NCBI GenBank assembly: GCA_963701245.1
Contig: OY969576.1
Span: 372,001 to 436,000, forward strand
DNA length: 64,000 nt
DNA from: CAWCCP01 sp963701245
GTDB lineage: Bacteria; Patescibacteriota; Saccharimonadia; Saccharimonadales; UBA4665
Reading direction: 5' to 3'
Part shown: positions 8,503-17,500 of the stretch, piece by piece
Layout: the number at the start of each line of letters is the position of its first letter
Numbering within the stretch: the stretch's first letter is position 1
Notes under the pieces: generated by a model
What the model saw: only the letters and a program-made list of their open reading frames with translations
Databases searched by the model: none
Told to the model about the DNA's origin: nothing
Made by a program: the position numbers and the translations under genes

Positions 8503-8531
8503 TTGAACAAAATAAAGGTGACTAGTATAAT
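8503..8531 (+). promoter_or_regulatory. Strong sigma70-like promoter upstream of the split hydrolase gene
   Basis: TTGAAC (8503-8508), a 17-bp spacer, and a consensus TATAAT (8526-8531), 35 nt before the ATG at 8567. It now transcribes only the 5' hydrolase fragment and the IS3 element. Confidence 0.7.
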
Positions 8532-8566
8532 TCGCATCAGTAAGTCATAGAAGCTGGGCATGCAGA

Positions 8567-8959
8567 ATGTCTATAGAAAATTCACTTGAGGGTACGGTCC
8601 AATTAGATAACGGAGCGGAATTGCCATTTAAAGAATGGAACAAACCTCCGGAAGGTACTGTGCCTTTAGGTGTGCGACCACTGCTCGGAGTTGGTGGAAT
8701 CAGTACGAGTCCAAGTGATTGGGGAGGACTTCCGCTGGCCCTCAAACGTCATTTTATTGCAATTGGTATACCTTTAGGGAATGAGCACCCCCAAGGGATA
8801 GCGACGGTTGGTCGCTATACTAAGCTCATGGGTGAAGCGGCTCTACAAAGAGTAACGGCAACCTATGGTGAGTCTGAAGATGACGGTCCTGTTGACTATA
8901 GTGCGCACCCAAAACTGCTCAACCCAATAAGATCTCTTTTCCGGTATAATCTCGGGTAA
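8567..8959 (+). pseudogene. Alpha/beta-hydrolase-like gene, 5' part
   Basis: The N-terminal ~120 residues of a gene cut by the IS3 element at 8937-10319. VRPLLGVGGISTSPSDWGGL and HFIAIGIPLG resemble the oxyanion-hole strand-loop region of alpha/beta hydrolases. The last ~8 codons already lie in the insertion sequence. No G-x-S-x-G nucleophile elbow is present in this part or in the 3' part (10318-10845), so the segment carrying it appears to be missing, not merely displaced. Confidence 0.55.
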
Positions 8960-8983
8960 TACCGAGGAAGAAGGAGGTCTTCA

Positions 8984-9277
8984 ATGCGAAGACAGTTCAC
9001 GCCTGAGCAGAAAGCCCAGATAGCTCTCGCCGCCCTGCGCGGCGACAAAACCATTAACCAGATAGCGGCGGAGTATGAAGTGCACCCCACGCAGGTCAAG
9101 CAGTGGCGTGACGCCGTGAAAGCAACCACGGTTGAGACGTTTGCCGACAAACGGAAGGCTGCCACCAAAACGGCTGACAGCCAGAAACAAATCGACGAAT
9201 TGCACCGGGTTATTGGCATTCGTGACGCCGAGCTCGAATGGCTTAAAAAAAAGATCCATCGTGACCTGGGGCTGTGA
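8984..9277 (+). CDS. IS3 transposase OrfA (helix-turn-helix subunit)
   Basis: 97 aa. The HTH_Tnp_1 pattern RRQFTPEQKAQIALAALRGD...INQIAAEYEVHPTQVKQW spans residues ~2-45 and binds the IS ends; a leucine-rich coiled coil follows (DELHRVIGIRDAELEWLKKK). A good AAGGAGG site lies upstream. An A8 run (9245-9252) near its 3' end is the obvious place for ribosomal slippage. Confidence 0.9.
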   Translation: MRRQFTPEQKAQIALAALRGDKTINQIAAEYEVHPTQVKQWRDAVKATTVETFADKRKAATKTADSQKQIDELHRVIGIRDAELEWLKKKIHRDLGL

Positions 9278-10253
9278 GCCACCGCCTGCCCGTACTACTA
9301 CCCTCCAGCCGTTTCACCTCCGCGACCTTGCTGGCCTCATCGAGCCGGATAACCCCAGCCTAACCGTCACCAGGCAAACCGAGCTGCTCGGGTTGGCCCG
9401 TCGAACCTACTACTACCAACCGGCAGCGAGCATGCGGGCCGAACTGCTTCTCAAACGGGACATGGATGCCGTTGACGCCATATACACCGACTACCCGTTT
9501 TACGGTTACCGGAGGATGGGCTTGGAGCTAGGCGAGCGGTTCGGTATCGAACTTGGTAGAAAGCGAATCCGTACCCTCATGCGCCTCCTCGGGCTGGAAG
9601 CGATCTACCCGAAGCCGAACACCAGTAAGCCTGGTGTCGGCGCCGGCCATACGGTCTATCCGTATCTACTGCGCGGCGTCACAGCCGGGTATCCGAACCA
9701 TGTCTGGGGGACGGACATCACGTACATCCGTACCCAAGAAGGCTTTGTATACCTGGTCGCCTTCATCGACTGGTTTAGCCGCTATGTAGTGAGCTGGGCC
9801 TTGAGCGATACGCTTCAGAACGGGTTCGTATTGCAAGCGCTCAAGGATGCACTGTGCTTCGTGGACGACTGCGGATTACCGATACCGGACGTCTGCAACT
9901 CGGATCAGGGTAGCCACTTCACGAGCGAGGCATACACCGCATTGCTCGAACGGGCAGGCGTACGGATTAGCATGGATGGGCGTGGCAGATGCCTGGACAA
10001 TATCTTCACCGAGCGGTTGTGGCGCAGCGTGAAATACGAGAACGTCTTTCCAAGCTCGTACCGCAACCTGGAAGATGCGCAAGCGGGTCTGGCCGAGTAC
10101 TTCCGCTTCTACAACAACAAGCGCCGGCACCAAAGTCTTGACTACCAAACGCCAACGGAAGTATATTTCGAACTACGAACCGCTCACAACCGCACCGGCT
10201 TCGTACCAATACAACCACTACCGGAAGAGATCTACGACAAAGCGGTTATGTGA
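9261..10253 (+). CDS. IS3 transposase OrfB (DDE integrase)
   Basis: Starts at a GTG (9261) overlapping OrfA. GLIEPDNPSLTVTRQTELLG is the usual OrfB opening. The rve catalytic core shows Asp in WGTDITYI, Asp in CNSDQGSHF and Glu in NIFTERLWRSVKYE, then FYNNKRRHQSL, all intact. The frame is +1 relative to OrfA, not the -1 expected for programmed frameshifting in IS3. Either OrfB is initiated separately, or one A is missing from the A8 run. Confidence 0.85.
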   Translation: MTWGCEPPPARTTTLQPFHLRDLAGLIEPDNPSLTVTRQTELLGLARRTYYYQPAASMRAELLLKRDMDAVDAIYTDYPFYGYRRMGLELGERFGIELGRKRIRTLMRLLGLEAIYPKPNTSKPGVGAGHTVYPYLLRGVTAGYPNHVWGTDITYIRTQEGFVYLVAFIDWFSRYVVSWALSDTLQNGFVLQALKDALCFVDDCGLPIPDVCNSDQGSHFTSEAYTALLERAGVRISMDGRGRCLDNIFTERLWRSVKYENVFPSSYRNLEDAQAGLAEYFRFYNNKRRHQSLDYQTPTEVYFELRTAHNRTGFVPIQPLPEEIYDKAVM

Positions 10254-10317
10254 GCAGAGTGGGGAGCGCAGCATAGACGTCGATACGATATTTTTATCAT
10301 GGGGCTGATATCCGGGA

Positions 10318-10845
10318 CAGGATTTAGCTCATTCAAAAAATTTTCGAGTGCATAAAGAGGTGGCGTTAGCTACATTTCCAGCTGGCGCCACACCGGGTTT
10401 TTGGTGGCCAGCATACAGGTACTTTAGGTCGGCAATGACAATAATGAGTCATGACCGAGTTGATGCTCACCCGTCAGATGTGTATGGTGGAGAATTTTGG
10501 GATGATCCAGCAGCGGTTCAGGTATCTGCAGATCTCATGCGTCGTAACATTGATCCAGTAGCCCATCGAAAACAAATTACGGCGGCTTTTCTGTCCATGT
10601 TAAGCGGTAGATTAGTAGCCCAAACGTATGCTGCGTTGCTCACCGGTACTGGAGCCAAAGATCGTCATCTAATAATTGGCAAAGGCGATAACGTTATTCC
10701 ATGGGATTTGGCGAGTAATCTGGCCATTGGATCTGGAGTACATGCACAAGTTTTTCCCCGTGAAGGGCATCTCTTTGCGGTGACGGATGTAATTGGGACT
10801 GCCGAAAGAGTCGGCAACATACTGGAAGATAAGATTGCGGCCTAA
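10318..10845 (+). pseudogene. Alpha/beta-hydrolase-like gene, 3' part
   Basis: In-frame sequence beginning QDLAHSKNFRVHKEVALATF directly after the IS3 end is typical of the helix and strand that follow the nucleophile of alpha/beta hydrolases. Later HLIIGKGDNVIPWDLA and VFPREGHLFAV supply the acid-loop and catalytic-His regions (GH in REGHLF). With 8567-8936 it forms one broken gene. A GTG at 10348 could start a fragment, but without the nucleophile it would be inactive. Confidence 0.6.
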
Positions 10846-11038
10846 AAATTACTCTATGGTGCACATATCACTTTCATACGATGTACTCATTTATCGATGA
10901 CTTTAGATTACGTGTCAGGGTAACAGGTTCTTTTCCATTCCCTTTTCTAATAAAGATACGACATGAGATAATTTTATTGCTGAATCTGATCAATAAAATC
11001 GAAAAGTGCTTTCTTTTGGCGCAGGAATATAACAATCC

Positions 11039-11458
11039 ATGAATAAGCTACTTAAAACAGTGCAACGCTTTGAAGCGAACACTGTGTTTACTGAAGCTGA
11101 TAGTTGGCTATTGTTTCGAATTGCTGCAATTACTGAAGCGGTAGGCTGGACAATCTTACTGACTGGTATTTATTTATCGAGATTTGTTTTTCACGGAAAT
11201 GGCGCTCCAGTTTTGATCGCTGGTCGGATTCATGGGACGTTATTTCTGCTGTATGCTCTTGCTGCAATCGGCCTTTATCCGACACTGCGTTGGTCCCGCA
11301 AACGTGCTTTTGTTGCTCTGCTTGCTAGCGTTCCGCCATATGGTTCGATTGTATTTGAGGAATGGGCAAGGCTTAGTTATGGCCATCAACAATTATTAGT
11401 CTTTCGGGACTGCGCCTATTTTACTCTGTTACGACAATATGTGAGCGAAACGCAATAG
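11039..11458 (+). CDS. DUF3817-like integral membrane protein
   Basis: 139 aa. LFRIAAITEAVGWTILLTGI, then GRIHGTLFLLYALAAIGLY and two further hydrophobic stretches match the three- to four-helix DUF3817 (YdzA-like) pattern, including the conserved Glu of the first helix and the I-H-G motif. Function of the family is unknown. Its stop abuts the stop of the convergent gene at 11459. Confidence 0.75.
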   Translation: MNKLLKTVQRFEANTVFTEADSWLLFRIAAITEAVGWTILLTGIYLSRFVFHGNGAPVLIAGRIHGTLFLLYALAAIGLYPTLRWSRKRAFVALLASVPPYGSIVFEEWARLSYGHQQLLVFRDCAYFTLLRQYVSETQ

Positions 11459-11983
11459 TCATTGACCTTGTGGTTGTGTCTTTAGTTCTATAATTGCCTG
11501 AATAAGTCCTATGCACAGCATGAAAAAAGCAATTATTGCATAAGAGCTCGCTAGATTGCTGCGGCGAAAGAGCGTTAAAAATGGGATAAGAATCAAACTT
11601 GCAAGGGCCAAGGCAAATATTTGCTGGCTTTTAATTCGCCTAATTATCACAAAAATTAAGTACAAGAGCACCACCCAATTTATAAATCCTGTATAGGTCG
11701 CAATATAGCCAAGAATGGTGAGTAGCAAAAAATCGTAGGCTACATAACTAGAAAGAGCGATGCTTCGGCTTTTAGTCTCCACATCTTTGATCTCTTTACC
11801 ACCATTTAATTCCCCTCGGGCGTGCTTAAGTCGTTCGTAATTAGTTACGAGTTGCTGTCGAGATGCTTTATGTGACGGTTTTTTGTATGCTTGAACTGGT
11901 GCGAGGATATGAGGACGGGTTGTCGACTTATGTACCGGTCGCCTTCGAAAATCGTCTATGAGCCGTGGCTGATGTTGCTCCAT
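11459..11983 (-). CDS. Hypothetical membrane protein
   Basis: 174 aa. A basic cytoplasmic N-terminal ~80 residues (RRRPVHKSTTRPH, YERLKHARGELNGGKE) is followed by three to four transmembrane segments (YDFLLLTILGYIATYTGFI; WVVLLYLIFVII; IFALALASLILIPFLTLF; IIAFFMLCIGLIQAII). No family recognised. Convergent with the DUF3817-like gene. Confidence 0.6.
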   Translation of the reverse strand: MEQHQPRLIDDFRRRPVHKSTTRPHILAPVQAYKKPSHKASRQQLVTNYERLKHARGELNGGKEIKDVETKSRSIALSSYVAYDFLLLTILGYIATYTGFINWVVLLYLIFVIIRRIKSQQIFALALASLILIPFLTLFRRSNLASSYAIIAFFMLCIGLIQAIIELKTQPQGQ

Positions 11984-12125
11984 TTCTGATGTAGTTTCTC
12001 TCCTAAATGTATAGTACCTTAACTTACCTATAAATCCACTAATTTGATGATTTGCTATAGTAATCGCAAAAGTTAGGCAGCTTCAAACAGTTCTTCCGCA
12101 GTGCGATTAATAGTACGCGCAGTAT

Positions 12126-13793
12126 CTACTTATATTTTTCATTTACAAAAACCGTTAAACCTGGTTGTTTATTGACTACTTTGAGATCCGATTTTGTATA
12201 TAACCAATTGTATAAATGAACGTCGTAGCCGTTGGCGAGTAGTACATACTGCACGTGAATATGATTTAATGTATTGCCCAAGTCGTTTTCGTTTGGTTTA
12301 TCTAAAATTTGGTTTACGATAAAGTTACTGGTCGGATCAGGGTAGGCCTGGAAAACTTCACCGAACTGTGCGTTCGTCCCGGATAAGACTCTTGAGCTAT
12401 AGAAAAATTCAGGAGCAGGATTGGCGATTACTCTAGGAGCAAAATCGTAACTCATATATTCGTGCCAAGGCAGAAATAAAATAGACCCCTTGGCAGGTTG
12501 CGCTAGAAGATACTTGTTAAATTGATACCATGACGTGGGGTATTGGACCGGTTTAAGTTGTCCTGCAAAACTAAACAACATGGTTGGGACGTACAGGAGT
12601 GGCAAGCAAAGTAAAACTAGAGGAACAATATCCTGGATCTGCTTTGGCCATTTCCGCAGTTTTACTAAGAGAAAATCAACTCCGTAGGCGGCAAAGTAAC
12701 AATACGCCAGCACTAACAGCGCAGAAAATTTCTCTGGTTCACGAAAGCCATTCATAAACGGAACCTTGGTAAGGATAAAATTGTTTATCCTGCCAGCCAC
12801 TGGTGCATTTACACCAAGAGCAACGAATCCTCCAATAAGTCCTATGATCCCTACGCTTAAAGTTTGTAGTTTACTAGTTTTCCAATGCGAATAGATTCCG
12901 AGTACCGCCAGTGCAAGAATGCAGATAAATAATATGACCCATAGTACGGCATTATTGTTTGGCATAATAAAGTGATGCAATGACTCAAGCCATATACCGT
13001 ACATAGATTCAACATTAAAAAGTAGACCAAAATGCGGATTGGAAGCAGTTGTAAAAGCGGCAAAATCGTTATTTGTAATATTGCCGAGCGTTTGCGATAT
13101 TTGGGAACTGCCTTTGACTACGCCGATGAGCCAATAACTATTTAGAATTAGAAGTGAGAGCGCGGAGATACCACTGTATTTAATTAGTTTGTACTGGCCT
13201 TTTTTGGATGAACTAAGTTTTATTAATTGCAGCAAGATGATAATTAGTCCACTTATGAGTGCTAACACAAACATATGAAGATCCAGTATTCCGATTACGC
13301 TAAATAGTAATGCAAGTTGCGCTGACTTTTTTAGACTTGGCGCGTAGGCAAAACTAAAAAGACTTTTGATAACTATTGGCAATAGAGCATATCCGAAAAT
13401 AACGAGATATTGACCGGCCATCCATCTCTCGTAAGTGAATGGATTGATAGTATAGAAAATGCCTGCAAAATATTTTGGCCAAGACGATTTAGTATCGATA
13501 AGTTGATGCATGGCGATCCCACAAAAAAGTAGTATCGAAAAAATAATGATCTTTTCGATGATCTGTCCTGGCAGCACAAAATTAACAAAGTGCAGTAGTT
13601 CCTGGAGAAGATATCCATTTGAGACTGAGGTTGGAGTGGGAAGTTTTGGGGTAAAGACCATATCCAGAGTCAAAATAAAACCGTTCATAAGCATTGGAAA
13701 GATAATGATAATGGAGAGAAAAATATAAAAGAGCCAAGAGCGCTTTTGTCTCATAGATTGCTGCACTTTTATAACTTTAGGTTTCATGTTCAT
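12126..13793 (-). CDS. Multi-pass membrane protein, YfhO/GT-C-like
   Basis: 555 aa with about 11-13 hydrophobic helices and a soluble C-terminal ~140 residues. An acidic/aromatic loop after helix 2 (YTINPFTYERWMAGQYLV) and the HDx-poor topology resemble YfhO-like or GT-C-fold enzymes that use polyprenyl-linked sugars at the outer face of the membrane. Last gene of the minus-strand glycan locus, separated by the pilin-like gene from the 1245-aa protein. The first ATG and an internal one two codons on are equally plausible. Transferase activity is inferred from context. Confidence 0.6.
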   Translation of the reverse strand: MNMKPKVIKVQQSMRQKRSWLFYIFLSIIIIFPMLMNGFILTLDMVFTPKLPTPTSVSNGYLLQELLHFVNFVLPGQIIEKIIIFSILLFCGIAMHQLIDTKSSWPKYFAGIFYTINPFTYERWMAGQYLVIFGYALLPIVIKSLFSFAYAPSLKKSAQLALLFSVIGILDLHMFVLALISGLIIILLQLIKLSSSKKGQYKLIKYSGISALSLLILNSYWLIGVVKGSSQISQTLGNITNNDFAAFTTASNPHFGLLFNVESMYGIWLESLHHFIMPNNNAVLWVILFICILALAVLGIYSHWKTSKLQTLSVGIIGLIGGFVALGVNAPVAGRINNFILTKVPFMNGFREPEKFSALLVLAYCYFAAYGVDFLLVKLRKWPKQIQDIVPLVLLCLPLLYVPTMLFSFAGQLKPVQYPTSWYQFNKYLLAQPAKGSILFLPWHEYMSYDFAPRVIANPAPEFFYSSRVLSGTNAQFGEVFQAYPDPTSNFIVNQILDKPNENDLGNTLNHIHVQYVLLANGYDVHLYNWLYTKSDLKVVNKQPGLTVFVNEKYK

Positions 13794-13961
13794 GCTACTT
13801 TCCCAAATTTCATGCTCACTTAAAAATTATAAATTGTTGAATATCCTAAAACCCATTCATTACGTATAATCTCAAATACGTTCAAAGATAGCTATAAGAA
13901 GCTTCCACTGATATGGTTCAACTGCGGCAGTTTTCGGAGTAATTTTTGAGTTTGCTCTAAT

Positions 13962-14474
13962 TCAGTCAGCAGTCTTACATTCTTCTTGCTTACCAGATCC
14001 AGTTTCAATATCGTATAAGAGTGCAACATCACTTGGGCTTACGCCATTTGCTGAAGCTGTCCCCGTTGCGTTACAGCCCATGTAATTACCCATAACAAGA
14101 TTGTCGGTATTTGCTGGGTCAGCTATTGCTTGAGCGGTTGCAGAGTAGGTGTAAATAAAGTTTGTCGCAGTCCAACCACCTGAACCATAGAAACCTAATT
14201 TGGCATTCGCCAGCCACGCACAGGGTGTTGCGCCAGTACAACTTACTAGAGGAATTTGATTGCTGTTATCGTCGATATACTCGTTAAAAGCACCTATTAA
14301 TGAACCCACATCTTCACTTCGTTGCGTGTTTCGGGAATTTCGCTGTACGGCTGGAATGGCTAAAAATACAATTAAAAGAATTAAGCCAGCGATAGCCAGC
14401 ACTATCATGACTTCAATAATAGTAAAACCTTGGTTTGTTCGCTCTATTTTGTATTTTCCCGGCCTATAGGTCAT
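13962..14474 (-). CDS. Type IV pilin-like protein
   Basis: 170 aa. A prepilin signal with the cleavage site QG/FTIIEVMIVLAIAG and the conserved Glu at +5 is followed by the hydrophobic N-terminal helix, then a globular domain with Cys pairs (SCTGATPC; two more Cys, near MGCNATG and QEECKTAD). Expected to be processed by a prepilin peptidase and assembled or exported by a type IV pilus/type II secretion-like machine, none of which is in this window. It sits inside the glycan locus, so a glycosylated pilin is possible. Confidence 0.85.
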   Translation of the reverse strand: MTYRPGKYKIERTNQGFTIIEVMIVLAIAGLILLIVFLAIPAVQRNSRNTQRSEDVGSLIGAFNEYIDDNSNQIPLVSCTGATPCAWLANAKLGFYGSGGWTATNFIYTYSATAQAIADPANTDNLVMGNYMGCNATGTASANGVSPSDVALLYDIETGSGKQEECKTAD

Positions 14475-14556
14475 GCTTTGTATTTCATCTATTGTTGAGC
14501 ATTATAGTTCTTGTGCTTAGTTTATCACACTAAGTAACTTTCAAATCCATTCCTAT

Positions 14557-17500
14557 TTATTTTTGTGCAACATAAATCTTGCCTTTTGATGGACGTCTGT
14601 GTTTTGCAAAATAGTAACAGAGATAAGATAAGCACCCGACGAGTGTGGCACCGCTGATAATTAAACCTACATAGAAATACCTTTGAGGTGTAAATTCGAC
14701 GATCAGACTCAAGTTATATGAACCATCCGGATTTTTCGTACATAGATTTTCTTTTTTACATAATTGATTGATATCGACATACCAACCATTTGCAAAATCA
14801 TCTAAATCGTAATGGTCGCTTGCGGAAACTACATCGGGTTTTGCAGTTGGAAGCCAACTATCTATGCCATGAACTTTGCTATTATTTATTTCTAATTGCC
14901 AGTGGGTGTCATATGCTTCACTCATGTTGAGGTAAAAAGGGGTTGTTGCTCCAGTAATGGTGACCAGTTTTTTGGTCGGGCTGTTCGACGTAAATCTAAT
15001 ATTTTTCGGTTGGTTGAGCTTATTGGTCGCAGTTGAAACTATATAATATCTGTTTGCTAATGGTGGCATTTCAATCATGTCAAAGTTATCGTAGCGATTA
15101 ATTTCTTTCTTTCTGCCATACGGGTCGCCAAAGCTATAGACGCTCAGTGACATGTACGACGAACCGACAGGAGCAGTAAATTCACGTATGAACGTATGCC
15201 AATTCGTATTGTTAAGACTTAATGTTTGGCTTATGACGGTTCCATTTGGATTATTGAAGCTAATATAATAGCTTGCTGATGATTCTGTTGGACTTTGATA
15301 GTCGAAGCTTAACATGTATGTTTTTCCTGCTTGAACATTTATATTTGGTGGCCCGGTGCAGGCATTATGTCTAGTGGCATCTAGCTCAAGTGAAACTGAA
15401 CCGGTAGACGTATACCTTTTATTCAAAAACATATTTAAAACCGGATGATTATCATAGGCATCGCAATCCCCTACTTTCTTTTGCCATAAACCATCGTTAA
15501 ATGTTGCATTTGGTATGAGATTATTAAAGTGATAATTTGCACCAGATACGACTGCATTAAACGAATCTCCGCTAAGATTGATTTTTGTATAGGTGATTTT
15601 AGGGCTGTCGCTTATTGTGTCTACATACGATAGCGGTTTGATTGCAACATTTGTATAATACGTTTTCCCGTACTGCTGGCCATTCTCATTAGGTAAGCCT
15701 AGTAATTGAAGGGTTACGGTATGAACGTTAGTCGGCACAGTAAATATATTATTCAATGTGTACCATTTCTGGTCCTGTGAAACTTGGTAGTTTTGTATGA
15801 TTGAATGATTGGCATTTGAGAAATTAAGTCTGTAACCTGCTCTCTGAGTATTTTGGAGATAGTAATTATAGGAGATGGAATACTTTTGTCCCGGGACAAC
15901 ATTTATTGTATTTGAAGATGTACACGCCGTATGGTTGCCGGCACGAAACTCGAGGACTTCACCATTTTTTGTTGCTGGGTCAACAGAAAGCCCCATACTT
16001 ATCGAAGCAGCATCACCATAATCATTGCAATCTTGAACTTTCGACTGCCACAAACCAGACGCGAATGATCCGTCATTAATTAGATTTGTGCTTGAAAGGT
16101 CCTTGTATAGCACAAGAGGGGTATTGACATTACCAATTGATACAGCGGAAAGACGCCAGTTATCGTTAACTGTATTTAACAGATTGCCTTCTGAAAATTG
16201 ATACTGTATACCGTTTTCAATTGGTGCACTATACAGTAAATGATCGGGAGCACTGTTACCGATATTATTTCCATCAACGCTTAAAAGGTTTTCAGTTTCT
16301 GATAAAAAATCTAAGTTATTATTTATAATTTGATAACTATACTCTTGCTGATTCGTATTGGCGTAGAGTATGTTATTACGATTGTCAGATAGAGCTTGTT
16401 TGATGCTAATTTTGTTTGCTGAAATACTCTTTGGTGAAATAAAATCATTAATATCTTCTATTTTCCGTGTCGGCATTGTGGTCTTGCTGCCCATTGGCAA
16501 ATTATTCGAGGCCGTAAAATCAAAACTATTGTCTTGAAGAGCGTCTGACTGGAATGAATAATCATTATCGGCATTAGTAAAATTCGATACCTGATTTAAT
16601 TCAGTTGAGGCAGTAAAGTAGGAGCTGTATGTTTTGTTCTCATACACTGCAATCTGATTTGTGCCTACATTCAGTCTCTTCAACCACGGTATACCATTTA
16701 AAACATCGATGTAAAAGTTCCTGTCGTTGCCATAGAATTGGAAAAAATCATCATCATTGGCGGTGTCCCTTAAAGGCACAATTATGTATCTAATACTAGC
16801 CAGGTTAAACAGTTGCTGAGAGTATTGTTTCAATAATGGCTCAGTTATACTTTGTTCAATTACTTGCTCTTGAGGATTGAGTGCATTATCAACAGTCGAG
16901 TATGATTGAAAATCATTTTGCGCGACTGTTACAGCACTTACGGTGGGTTGTTCTTGAGAATAATATAACCATCGTGATGATGCCGGTAGTGAATACGTCC
17001 TGCCAAAACCAACCTGCCGTTTTAAATAATCATTGACTGTGTTATACGACGTTGGGACATGTCTACTGACAAACAATCCACCGAATTTACCAGTTACAAG
17101 TGGAATTGCGTTCGTGAGTGCAATACAGACAACTGTTATGACGACAAGTGGGTAAACAAAGCCGACTCTGAATTTCTTTAGCATAATTATGCCGCCCGTC
17201 AGAAGGCCGGCATAACCAAACGACGATAAAACAAAGAATTTTGATGCTTCTCGAAATAAATTAAAACCCGGAAAGTTGCCATATAGCCATGCATAAACAA
17301 ATCCGAAAGGTTCATCGACTTGCTTTGTCAGAAAGACACCGAGCAAACCCACTAACAGAAAGAATAATGTCCAATTTTTAAAAGTATTTTTTCTGATTTG
17401 CGTCAACGAAAATAATATAAATACGGGAATAGGCCATAATATTAGAGGAATTGATTGCTTTATAAAGGAGTCATTTGGTGTGTTGCCAGTCCAGTACCAA

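Larger units (their letters stand above)
8937..10319 (+). mobile_element. IS3-family insertion sequence, copy A
   Basis: Two overlapping genes (8984-9277, 9261-10253) encode an IS3-type transposase. The right end reads ...CCGGGACA (10319), an IS3-like CA terminus; the left end is placed at TTTTCCGG (8937) by weak matching with the right terminus (6 of 8). No target duplication was found, so the left boundary is uncertain by a few bases. It splits an alpha/beta-hydrolase-like gene. Confidence 0.75.

Noticed and set aside
9274..9360. GTG at 9274 as OrfB start
   Set aside because: It opens a different frame that stops within 30 codons; the DDE core lies in the frame of the GTG at 9261.
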